Part shown: piece by piece, positions 57,075 through 64,000 of the stretch
How the letters are laid out: every line of letters begins with the position of its first letter
How positions within the stretch are numbered: position 1 is the first letter of the stretch
Assembly: GCF_018448925.1 (NCBI RefSeq)
Contig: NZ_RCWE01000003.1
Coordinates: 364,939-428,938 of the forward strand
Origin: Photorhabdus akhurstii
GTDB lineage: Bacteria > Pseudomonadota > Gammaproteobacteria > Enterobacterales > Enterobacteriaceae
DNA length: 64,000 nt
Direction: 5' to 3'
Notes under the pieces: generated by a model
Told to the model about the DNA's origin: nothing
Databases searched by the model: none
The model's input: only the letters and a program-made list of their open reading frames with translations
Made by a program: the position numbers and the translations under genes

Positions 57075-57539
57075 ATGAAACGCATTATATTATTTTTTCT
57101 TTTTTTTGTGTCTTTTATATGTCAGGCACAAGATAATATTGTACAAGGGCCTTTTTCGCTAGGTAAGAATATAACTATTTCTTTTGTTAAGGAAAGAAAT
57201 AAATCCATTTCACTTGTGGAAAAATATGGTAAAAATAGAAAGGTGATTGATAATTATAATGTTTATGATGGTGTCCCTGAAATTAAAACTGTTTTCTTTA
57301 TCTTTGTTGATAAAGTTAAGAATGCTGCTGTTCTTGTATCATGGAATGAGGAAAATATCAGTGCAATTCGTTATAAAGTTTTTTTCTACAGATATGATAG
57401 AGGTGAATTGGTAATGAACAGAAGACTGACGAATGATGAAAATTTATCAGGATATGATGGTTGTGGTTCATCTGGTCTAATATTTGATTATAAAGATTCG
57501 GATTCTATAAGAAAGTATATAAAGGAAAAATATAAATAA
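57075..57539 (+). CDS. Secreted protein, probable immunity protein against a GH19 effector
   Basis: 154 aa with a signal peptide (MKRIILFFLFFVSFICQAQ). Central and C-terminal blocks EIKTVFFIFVD, AAVLVSW, NLSGYDGCGSSG and DSIRKYIKEKYK align with the proteins at 56223 and 58396, an unnamed family. It follows a GH19 C-terminal fragment with an 8-bp gap, which suggests the toxin type it once matched. ATG 57075 is preferred to a GTG at 57063 that lies in the fragment's stop. Confidence 0.65.
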   Translation: MKRIILFFLFFVSFICQAQDNIVQGPFSLGKNITISFVKERNKSISLVEKYGKNRKVIDNYNVYDGVPEIKTVFFIFVDKVKNAAVLVSWNEENISAIRYKVFFYRYDRGELVMNRRLTNDENLSGYDGCGSSGLIFDYKDSDSIRKYIKEKYK

Positions 57540-57557
57540 AAATATTTTATTCTAAAT

Positions 57558-57820
57558 AGGGAGCGTGGAATTATACAATTAACAGGAAAGCATATAATGT
57601 TAATGGTAGTGCTAACCTTGTCGATAATTTGGGTTTAATTATAATGGATATAACTATAGGATTAGAAACAGCATTCGCCTTTTGGATAAGTAAGAATATA
57701 AATATTGCTGCTGACAATGATGATATCAAAAGAGTAACAAAACTGGTAAATGGAGGTGAAAATGGTTTAGCTGATAGAACTGAAAGATTAAGTAATTTGA
57801 AAAATTTGATGAGGATATAA
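57558..57820 (+). pseudogene. Second GH19-type effector C-terminal fragment, frameshifted
   Basis: The first frame reads RERGIIQLTGK, matching the GH19 motif RGxIQLTGR. One frame over from about 57587 it continues KAYNVNGSANLVDNL, then ETAFAFWISKNINIAAD, RVTKLVNGGENGLADRTERL to TAA at 57820. The two parts join by a single small indel near 57586. The fragment is distinct in sequence from the one at 56884. It stops one base before the ATG at 57822. Confidence 0.82.
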
Positions 57821-57821
57821 T

Positions 57822-58292
57822 ATGAAGAAATATTTACTATTAGGTGTGTTTTTTTTGAATGCCCCTTTATCGGCTACAACTTTATGTAAAAATAATGAGA
57901 TCGTTGTTTTTCATTGTACTATGAAAGAGAGCAAATTTTCTGTGTGTAAAAGAAACGACTATATTTATTATAAACATGAGAAAAATAATAAAGTAGACTT
58001 TACTTATCCAAAAATAAATGGCAAAGGAGATTTTTATTTTAGCTATACAGGGTATAGTGGTGGTGGAGAAAGTCATATTAGATTTGAGAACAATAATTAT
58101 CATTATATAATATATGATAGAATAATAAGATCAGAGGATTATATAGGGAGATATCCTAATTTTGAGTCAGGGGTCAGTATAATGAAAGATGGAAATTTAA
58201 TTAGCCATCAAAAATGTGAAATCAGTTCAGGGATAAATGAAAATGCTAGTCAATCCTTATTGAAGGAAAAGTTTGTTGATTTGGAAAATTAA
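57822..58292 (+). CDS. Secreted protein, probable immunity protein against a GH19 effector
   Basis: 156 aa; signal peptide MKKYLLLGVFFLNAPLSA followed by CKNNEIVVFHC. It contains GYSGGGESHIRFENNNYHYI and ESGVSIMKDGNLISHQKCE, a pattern I associate with uncharacterised small periplasmic proteins in many proteobacteria, and it is related to the protein at 54455. The start lies one base after the GH19 fragment's stop with GAGG upstream, the spacing of an effector-immunity pair. Confidence 0.68.
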   Translation: MKKYLLLGVFFLNAPLSATTLCKNNEIVVFHCTMKESKFSVCKRNDYIYYKHEKNNKVDFTYPKINGKGDFYFSYTGYSGGGESHIRFENNNYHYIIYDRIIRSEDYIGRYPNFESGVSIMKDGNLISHQKCEISSGINENASQSLLKEKFVDLEN

Positions 58293-58395
58293 AAATAAAT
58301 AATTATTTTCTATATTTGGTGGTGTGTTGTACACGCTGTGATGTTTATTTTAGATTAGATTAAATCTATTTAAGATTGTAGGTTAGGTGCTCTGA

Positions 58396-58860
58396 ATGGC
58401 AAAATTAATGGTGTTTATTCTATCTTTTTTGTTCCCAATTTATTCTTTGGCATGTGAAAAAGTTAATATAGATATACTGAATCGGAATTTCCCTGATCGA
58501 CATTATCAACAAACTATTAATTCTGATAGGATGGTTAATAATAGTGCATTACTATTCTTTTATAGTAATAAAAATGAAGATTACCCGGATGTTAAAGCGC
58601 TTTTCTTACCCGATCGTTGTAATATTAACAATGGTGTTCTTTTCGACTCTTATGGATATAATGCCGGAATTGCAGAAGTTATTTCTGTTTTCTGGGGGAA
58701 AGGAAAGTATACGGACAGATTCTTTACTATAATTAAATGGAATGTTAATGCTGGAGGAGCACAGTCCTACGGACAGTATTACATGGTGAATGCCTATTTT
58801 TCTCCCAGTCAGAATAATTTAATTAAAAAAGACGAAAAGCTAACTTCATATTTTGAATAA
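58396..58860 (+). pseudogene. Immunity-family gene with a premature stop (readable to 58941)
   Basis: 154 codons with a signal peptide (AKLMVFILSFLFPIYSLA), then blocks AEVISVFWGKGKY, FFTIIKWNVNAGG and GQYYMVNAYFSPS like those at 56223 and 57075. The TAA at 58858-58860 falls before the family's C-terminal block. Reading on in the same frame gives GIEGISNGEISHFKYK, then TASDVWRALE to a TGA at 58939-58941, which supplies exactly that block. So a nonsense change probably removed about 27 residues. The shortened product may still be made and fold partly. Confidence 0.65.
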
Positions 58861-58945
58861 GGTATAGAAGGAATCAGCAATGGTGAGATCAGTCATTTTA
58901 AATACAAAACAGCAAGTGATGTATGGAGAGCATTGGAGTGAGTAG

Positions 58946-59049
58946 ATTGATTCTTTTTATCAAATACCAGGTAGAACAGATCATGCCAAATGAATTAAAG
59001 AGTTTCTGAAAATTATCTAGCTAAGTTGAATAATGGAGAATTATTGTGA
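58946..59049 (+). pseudogene. Toxin-tail remnant before the DUF4087 gene
   Basis: Reads IDSFYQIPGRTDHAK, a stop, IKEFLK, then in a shifted frame ENYLAKLNNGELL to a TGA at 59047-59049. That TGA overlaps the GTG start of the next gene (GTGA). The pieces look like a decayed protein end; I cannot name the family. Confidence 0.45.
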
Positions 59050-59405
59050 ATAAATTATTTTTTATTTTAAGTGTGTTTTTCGTGCTTGATGTTGGTGCCA
59101 GTGAATTAAGGTGTGGTTGGTTAGCTAATCCATCACCATCCAATATCTGGTTATTGGACAGCGAGGGTGAATGGATCATATCAATTCAGGGAGGTTATAG
59201 TTCGGAGGGATTGGATAAGCTTAAAGATTTTCCTGCAAGCCAATATATCAAGACAGGTATAAATTATGGTTATGGTTGTTCTTGTTTGACTGTAGAAACC
59301 AACAAGAAAAAAATGATGATAACCAATATATTGAAGTCAAAAAACCTTACTTTATTGGCGTGTAAAACAGATAGGAAATTACAAGAAATGCCGAATTTGA
59401 ATTAA
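59046..59405 (+). CDS. DUF4087-family secreted protein, probable immunity protein
   Basis: 119 aa starting at GTG 59046; signal peptide NKLFFILSVFFVLDVGA. The mature part has the DUF4087 pattern: LRCGWLANPSPSNIWLLD, then WIISIQGGYSSEG and YGYGCSCLTVET. The function of DUF4087 is not established. Overlap of its start with the preceding toxin-tail stop and its place in the array point to an immunity role. Confidence 0.7.
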   Translation: MNKLFFILSVFFVLDVGASELRCGWLANPSPSNIWLLDSEGEWIISIQGGYSSEGLDKLKDFPASQYIKTGINYGYGCSCLTVETNKKKMMITNILKSKNLTLLACKTDRKLQEMPNLN

Positions 59406-59614
59406 TAAAAATAATATTGCCAAGAGTGAGAATGGTTTAGTTGGTAGGGAAAGATGATATTTATAAAAAGTAAATAAAATTTTTAATGATTAAAGGAGTT
59501 AGTAACCCTACTTCATTGGTTTGGTGGGGTTAATGGAATAACGTTAGGTTAAAACAGAATGAATTTTACGCATTAAATATACGATTCTAATCACTAATGA
59601 TGAGGAGAGTAGAT
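59406..59614. other. Gap with effector-end relics
   Basis: 59412-59456 contains SENGLVGRE, a degraded match to the VNGGENGLADR tail of GH19 fragments. Near 59573-59592, TACGATTCTAATCACTAA encodes YDSNH and a stop, matching the last codons of the main effector (YNFNH). No intact gene. Confidence 0.5.
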
Positions 59615-59771
59615 ATGAAGAATAAACTTAATATGAATTTTATTTTTTTTATTTACTTTGTTATTTTTTCAATCATTTTCTTATGGAGAAGATACGGAAT
59701 GTAATTACAACGGAGCTAATATTATCAACAAAAATGGTACCAAAGTAATAACAAAGTCTTATCCGGACTAA
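59615..59771 (+). pseudogene. Internally deleted copy of the 51266 immunity gene
   Basis: The start (MKNKLNMNFIF, with TGAGGAGAG upstream) matches the start of the gene at 51266. The end, coding NGTKVITKSYPD and stop, matches its last residues, and a short middle piece TECNYNGANII matches TECFYNGVNIV. Most of the gene between these parts is missing and the first part runs into a stop, so nothing functional is made. Confidence 0.85.
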
Positions 59772-60022
59772 AATTATCACTGATATATTATTTGTTGCAA
59801 TGGAGCAAATCAGACTTTGTATTGTTTTTATTATCAATATATATCAGGTTTTATTTTTGTTTATGGATATGTATTAATAAGAAAATATCCGAGCCAAGTA
59901 AATATAGCATTGAAAAGAGATATTTCTTTTCAACGATCTTTTATCGATTAATCACTTTAAATTTGGAGGGCATTTATGCCGGCATTTATTCGCAAGGGTG
60001 ATAAAACTTCATCCGGAGGAAC
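59735..60022 (+). repeat. Duplicated block: immunity-gene end plus PAAR start (copy 2)
   Basis: This block is a diverged duplicate of about 52095-52344. Both contain the immunity gene's last codons, an AT-rich spacer with TTTGTTRCAATGGARCAAAT, and the PAAR start TCATCCGGAGGAAC. The two copies bracket the orphan cassette array and mark recombination borders. Confidence 0.8.
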
Positions 60023-60233
60023 TGTTTTAGAGGGATCTAACTTAATTGAGTTTGATAATATTCCTGTTGCCCGAAAAGGCGATAAGGTTTCTTGTCCTAA
60101 ACATGGTGAAACGACAATCGCTGAGGGCTGTCCTGATTATCTTGATGATGACCGGGAAGTTGCTTTGAATGGGCACTGTTGCGCCTGTGGTTGTACGTTA
60201 ATCAGTTCATTTTCAGTGGGGACGGTAGATTAA
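59976..60233 (+). CDS. PAAR-domain spike-tip protein
   Basis: An 85-aa protein that is essentially one PAAR domain: MPAFIRKGDKTSSGGTVLEG, IPVARKGDKVSCPKHG, and ALNGHCCACGCTLISS with metal-binding His and Cys residues. PAAR proteins sharpen the VgrG tip and can carry effectors; this one has no toxin extension. TTGGAGGG precedes the ATG. It is directly followed by the next T6SS gene. Confidence 0.93.
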   Translation: MPAFIRKGDKTSSGGTVLEGSNLIEFDNIPVARKGDKVSCPKHGETTIAEGCPDYLDDDREVALNGHCCACGCTLISSFSVGTVD

Positions 60234-60234
60234 T

Positions 60235-61416
60235 ATGTCCATCAATCTTGATGCTATTCCGGATAAAGCTCCACGTCCGGTACGTCCAGTCACCTTGCGC
60301 TGGTTAATATTTTTGATCGTTTGCCTGGTGACAGGCGCAATCACGACATTATGGTTTTGGCAAGATACACGTTCAGGCAGTGTGTTCTGGTACTGCTTTT
60401 TCGTTTTCCCGTTTTCATTCTGGTTGCTTTGTTTTGGCATACGACGACTTGGCTATAAATGTCAACAAGTGTGGGCCGATGGTTGGGACAGGGAATGTCA
60501 GGCCATTCGTGAGCAGGAAATTCGTAGAGGACAGCGCGGTGCCCGATTGATTTTTACTCACGCGTCTGCTCCTGCGGGCAACGATGCCACGAAACTTCCG
60601 GGTACGTTGCAAAAGAAAAAGGTGTTGATGTCACCGGTAATATCAAAAGATCAAGACGCGGTGATCCAATATGCCCGGCTTTCTGACGAATTACTTGCTG
60701 CCAAACGTTTCATGACGGCGCGAGAGCTGCTTTTAGCCGATGTGCTCCCGTTCTTAGAAGCGCTGCCTTCCCGCTGGCACCGCTACTGTTCTATCCAGCT
60801 CAATGTGAGTGAATCCGATGTCATGATGCCGGAGATATTTCTCCCAAATACATTGACTTGTCCGGGACAAGGGCTGGCAGTTTTGGATAACTGGCTAGAT
60901 ATGAAACCAGCTTCACCTTCGGTTTTGATCGTTATCGCCGCAGAAGTACAGGATATCCCTCTAAATATTGCTGGAGAAGCTGTTGTGGCACTGATTTTTG
61001 CTAATCACCCCATCCCGGAGGAAATCTCAACTGAGTTGACGATAATCCACAGGCCACACTGTGAGCCGGTTGTGCGGACTTCTGTAGCGATAGAACGGGC
61101 ATTGCTCTGGGCAAAACAGGGGACAGATAACATTGGTAATAGTTGGTTAACCGGTTGGGGAACATCGACTGACAGTGTGTGGAGTGCGGCAATAGAACAA
61201 CAAGGGCTTTTACTTAAGGATGGGGAGACCTGTTGGTTGCTGGAGAAATCCTTTGGCTATACAGGATGCGCGGCGCCTTGGTTAGCTTTGATTTGTGCCA
61301 GTGAGCAAGCCAGACAAGAACAGACCGCACAATTGTATGCGCATAAAACCAGCGCTGATCAACTTTGGGTGGGTGTCACTACGCCCTTACTTTCAGATAA
61401 ACAGGATCTTTCATGA
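60235..61416 (+). CDS. T6SS-associated membrane protein of unknown function
   Basis: 393 aa with two membrane segments near the N-terminus (LIFLIVCLVTGAITTLWFW and FWYCFFVFPFSFWLLCF) and a large cytoplasmic part. I do not recognise a named family. It starts one base after the PAAR stop and overlaps tssM by ATGA, so it is translated with them and probably works at the membrane complex or in effector loading. Confidence 0.75.
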   Translation: MSINLDAIPDKAPRPVRPVTLRWLIFLIVCLVTGAITTLWFWQDTRSGSVFWYCFFVFPFSFWLLCFGIRRLGYKCQQVWADGWDRECQAIREQEIRRGQRGARLIFTHASAPAGNDATKLPGTLQKKKVLMSPVISKDQDAVIQYARLSDELLAAKRFMTARELLLADVLPFLEALPSRWHRYCSIQLNVSESDVMMPEIFLPNTLTCPGQGLAVLDNWLDMKPASPSVLIVIAAEVQDIPLNIAGEAVVALIFANHPIPEEISTELTIIHRPHCEPVVRTSVAIERALLWAKQGTDNIGNSWLTGWGTSTDSVWSAAIEQQGLLLKDGETCWLLEKSFGYTGCAAPWLALICASEQARQEQTAQLYAHKTSADQLWVGVTTPLLSDKQDLS

Positions 61417-64000
61417 AACTTCATTCTCTATTTGTCTCTATTCTTACGATCATTCTTGGCATCTTACTTTGGTTCGGAGGAGCATTATTGATGCTTCCGG
61501 AGCAGGTTGCTCAGTGGTTTGGCTGGGACCCTCTGTTTTGTCACACGATGTTGATGGCTTGTGGTTTTCTAACTGCATTGTGTGTCATGGTGGGTTGGCT
61601 GATAAATATGTGGCTGACCGCCAGTGGCAAGGGAAATGCACGGTTGAAGTGGGGTAAGTTTGATGCCGAAGGCAATGGCAATAACGAAAAAATTTCTGTA
61701 GCGACAGAACTCCCTGAATCAGTCTCCGCTATAAAAGACTTGCCTGATCGCATGCGCCTCCGTTACGGGCGGTTCTGGTGGTATAAAGTGCGGATTTTAC
61801 TGGTGGTGGGCGAAGTGGAGCAGGTGGAAGCAATCGCGCCGGGGCTGACCACTGCGTACTGGCTGGAGGGTTATCGCGTGCTGTTGCTCTGGGGCGGCAG
61901 TTTGCAGGCTGAACCGAATACCGCTCAGTTGATGGCGCTGCGTCGCCTGCGCCGTTACCGGCCGCTCAATGGCATTGTCTGGGCGCTGACCGAAGACCAA
62001 AGCGCGCAGCCGGCGTGGATGGATAAAGCTTTGAGGATGTTGCAAAAACAGGCTCAACAGTTGCGCTGGCAGGCTCCGGTCTACCTGTGGCAGGTGTGTC
62101 ACAGCGTCTGGTCTCAGGAAGAGCGCATCACTCAGGCCGTCGGCTGCTTTTTTCCTGAACGGTGTACCCCGGATATCGTGGCGACCCAGTTACAAGAATT
62201 GGTTGACCCGCTGCGTCGGCGCGGCATGCAGCAACTGCTGGAGAAGACGGCCCACGATTTTCTCTGTCGTCTGTCCGCGAACTTGAAGCAACAGGGGATT
62301 GCTCACTGGAAACAGGTCCTGACGCCGTGGTTAGCGGAGTATGGCGATGTGGTATCGCTGCGCGGTCTGATGTTCAGCTTACCGCTCAAAGCGCAGGCGA
62401 CCAGAGTCCCGCAGGGCTGGCTGCCCGACTCGGCCTGGCAGGGGGTGTTGGAAGGCAGTCGTCGTTTCCACGGCCAGCGGGTTGGCATGCTCCGCACACA
62501 GACCATCTGTCGTGGCCTGATAGTGCTGGGCTTATTGTGGGGTGCCGGCATGGTGCTCTCCTTTTTCACCAACCGTGACCAGATAGTCGAGGTGCAGGCG
62601 GCAGTGGATGACCTGAAAGCGCGTCCGGAAAATTCTGGCGCTCAGTTGCTGGCCTTAAAGGAGCTGCGTAACGAGGTGGGACGGCTGCAATACCGGGCTG
62701 AACATGGCGTGCCGTGGTATGAGCGTTTTAGCTTGAGTCAGAATCAGAAACTGTTGACGACGGTGCTGCCCTATTATGCGCAGGTCAATAACCGCCTGAT
62801 ACGGGACAAAGCGGCGGCGGTGCTGCATGCGAAACTGAGCGCATTGGTGAATTTACCGCCGGGCAGCCCTTTGCGGGCCAAATGGGCGCAAGCCGGTCAC
62901 GACCAGTTGAAAGCTTATCTGATGATGGCGCAGCCGGAAAAAGCGGATGCCGCATTTTTAACCCGAATACTGAATAAAAATGAACCTGAGCGGGCCGGCA
63001 TTGCCCCCGGCGTCTGGCTGGACGCGTCGTTGGATTTGTGGAAGTTTTATGCGGAGAATCTGCCCGCGCATCCCGAATGGCGGATAACCCCGGATAAAGC
63101 GCTGGTTAAACAGGCGCGTCAGCTTTTGCTGCTCCAGCTCGGTAGGCACAATGCCGAAGCGGCGCTCTACCAGCAGATGCTGCAATCGGTGGAGAAAAAT
63201 TACGCGGACCTGACACTCAACCAAATGACCGGCGACACCGATGCTGAACGGCTGTTTACCACCTCTCGCGTGATACCGGGGATGTTTACCCGTCAGGCGT
63301 GGGAAGGCGGGATACAAAAAGCGATAGCGGAAGCGGTGGCGTCACGTAAGGAAGCGATTGACTGGGTACTGAGTGATAACCGTCAGACAGTCCCGGCTGC
63401 GGTATCACCCGAAGAGCTGAAAGCCCGCTTGACCGCCCGTTACTTCACCGATTTTGCCGGCGTGTGGCAGGATTTTCTGAACAGTTTGCGCTGGCATAAA
63501 ACCCGGAATTTGTCGGATGTTATCGACCAGCTAACCCTGATGGCGGACAGGCGTCAGTCTCCGCTGATTGCGTTGATGAACACGCTGGCCTATCAGGGGG
63601 AGGCCGGGCAACAGGGGCCGAGTTTATCGGACTCGTTGGTGAAATCCGCCAAGACATTGTTGAATAAAAAGACGCTGCGAATGATGAACCGACCGGTGGC
63701 TGGCGTACGCGGGCCGATGGATGAAACCTTTGGGCCGTTGCTGGCACTGATGGGAGAAAACCGGGCGGCCGGGGGAATCAAGACTGACAGCACCCTGAAT
63801 TTGCAAACTTTTCTCACGCGAGTAACCGAAGTACGGCTGAAACTGCAACAGATGAACAACAGTGATGACCCGCCGGCAATGGCGAATGCGTTGGCTAAGA
63901 CGGTCTTTGAAGGGAAAAGCGCCGATTTGACCGATACACAGGGCTACGGCCGCCTGATAGCCGCCAGTCTGGGGGGACAATGGCGGGGTTTTGGTCAGGC
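61413..64000 (+). CDS. tssM: T6SS membrane-complex protein TssM (IcmF family), partial at window end
   Basis: The frame from ATG 61413 is open to the window edge (862 codons). Membrane segments lie near residues 5-28 and 45-70 and again near 365-385 (IVLGLLWGAGMVLSFF), the TssM layout of a cytoplasmic loop followed by a long periplasmic part. The cytoplasmic loop (WYKVRILLVVGEVEQVEAI; LLLWGGS) lacks the GxxxxGK(T/S) Walker A motif that many TssM proteins carry. It forms the inner-membrane to periplasm channel with TssL and TssJ. Starts in an ATGA overlap with the preceding gene. Confidence 0.9.
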   Translation, partial: MKLHSLFVSILTIILGILLWFGGALLMLPEQVAQWFGWDPLFCHTMLMACGFLTALCVMVGWLINMWLTASGKGNARLKWGKFDAEGNGNNEKISVATELPESVSAIKDLPDRMRLRYGRFWWYKVRILLVVGEVEQVEAIAPGLTTAYWLEGYRVLLLWGGSLQAEPNTAQLMALRRLRRYRPLNGIVWALTEDQSAQPAWMDKALRMLQKQAQQLRWQAPVYLWQVCHSVWSQEERITQAVGCFFPERCTPDIVATQLQELVDPLRRRGMQQLLEKTAHDFLCRLSANLKQQGIAHWKQVLTPWLAEYGDVVSLRGLMFSLPLKAQATRVPQGWLPDSAWQGVLEGSRRFHGQRVGMLRTQTICRGLIVLGLLWGAGMVLSFFTNRDQIVEVQAAVDDLKARPENSGAQLLALKELRNEVGRLQYRAEHGVPWYERFSLSQNQKLLTTVLPYYAQVNNRLIRDKAAAVLHAKLSALVNLPPGSPLRAKWAQAGHDQLKAYLMMAQPEKADAAFLTRILNKNEPERAGIAPGVWLDASLDLWKFYAENLPAHPEWRITPDKALVKQARQLLLLQLGRHNAEAALYQQMLQSVEKNYADLTLNQMTGDTDAERLFTTSRVIPGMFTRQAWEGGIQKAIAEAVASRKEAIDWVLSDNRQTVPAAVSPEELKARLTARYFTDFAGVWQDFLNSLRWHKTRNLSDVIDQLTLMADRRQSPLIALMNTLAYQGEAGQQGPSLSDSLVKSAKTLLNKKTLRMMNRPVAGVRGPMDETFGPLLALMGENRAAGGIKTDSTLNLQTFLTRVTEVRLKLQQMNNSDDPPAMANALAKTVFEGKSADLTDTQGYGRLIAASLGGQWRGFGQ

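Noticed and set aside
58396-58460. Lipoprotein signal in the 58396 protein
   Set aside because: SLAC has Ser at -3 and Leu at -2, which does not fit the lipobox; a normal cleaved signal peptide is more likely.

Overview
The window looks like a chromosome segment of Photorhabdus (Morganellaceae, Enterobacterales). This rests on the enterobacterial glyA / tre / suhB-trmJ-isc-pepB backbone, an ERIC repeat, a serralysin (PrtA-like), a five-module synthetase whose domain order and adenylation codes match the GameXPeptide synthetase GxpS, and a type VI secretion (T6SS) cluster. Species-level assignment is not attempted.

Layout. 1-7630: end of glyA, an HcaT-like permease, the trehalose genes treR, treB and treC (with a TreR operator and a 127-bp ERIC element between treB and treC), suhB on the minus strand, and trmJ. 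7627-14761: two tandem IscR boxes, then iscR-iscS-iscU-iscA-hscB-hscA-fdx-iscX, a terminator and pepB. 14797-15219: a gene holding only the C-terminal half of SseB. 15544-19541 (minus strand): a degraded defence-type locus. An SMC/Rad50-like DUF2326 ATPase is cut in two by a TnpB-only IS200/IS605-type element of about 1.37 kb. It is preceded by a small 'middle component' protein, a stand-alone C-terminal-domain protein and an antitoxin-like HTH protein. This is the pattern of an ABC-three-component (ABC-3C) system that has lost its effector domain. 20386-21828: prtA. 22942-38553: gxpS (5203 aa). 39528-64000: a T6SS cluster (tssB, tssC, tssK, tssL, an OmpA-like gene, hcp, vgrG, effector and immunity genes, PAAR, a membrane protein, and tssM, which runs off the end).

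The most unusual part is 48452-60022. One intact effector of 932 aa (EF-hand, M23-like domain, GH24 lysozyme) and its probable immunity gene are followed by about 7.5 kb of AT-rich DNA. This stretch carries about nine further small secreted proteins. They include two LprI-family lysozyme-inhibitor proteins, a DUF4087 protein, three members of one unnamed family and two of another. Most are preceded by a short wreck of a toxin C-terminus: GH24 lysozyme, GH19 chitinase/endolysin twice, an N-acetylmuramidase-like tail, a copied piece of the main effector, and one unidentified tail. Several of these tails overlap or touch the next gene. The array is bounded by a duplicated immunity-end plus PAAR-start block. 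It reads as an archive of displaced toxin-immunity cassettes directed against peptidoglycan.

How the parts work: the tre genes import and cleave trehalose; isc builds Fe-S clusters under IscR feedback; prtA and gxpS make a secreted protease and a cyclic pentapeptide; the T6SS would deliver wall-degrading effectors, with the immunity array giving resistance to kin or past competitors.
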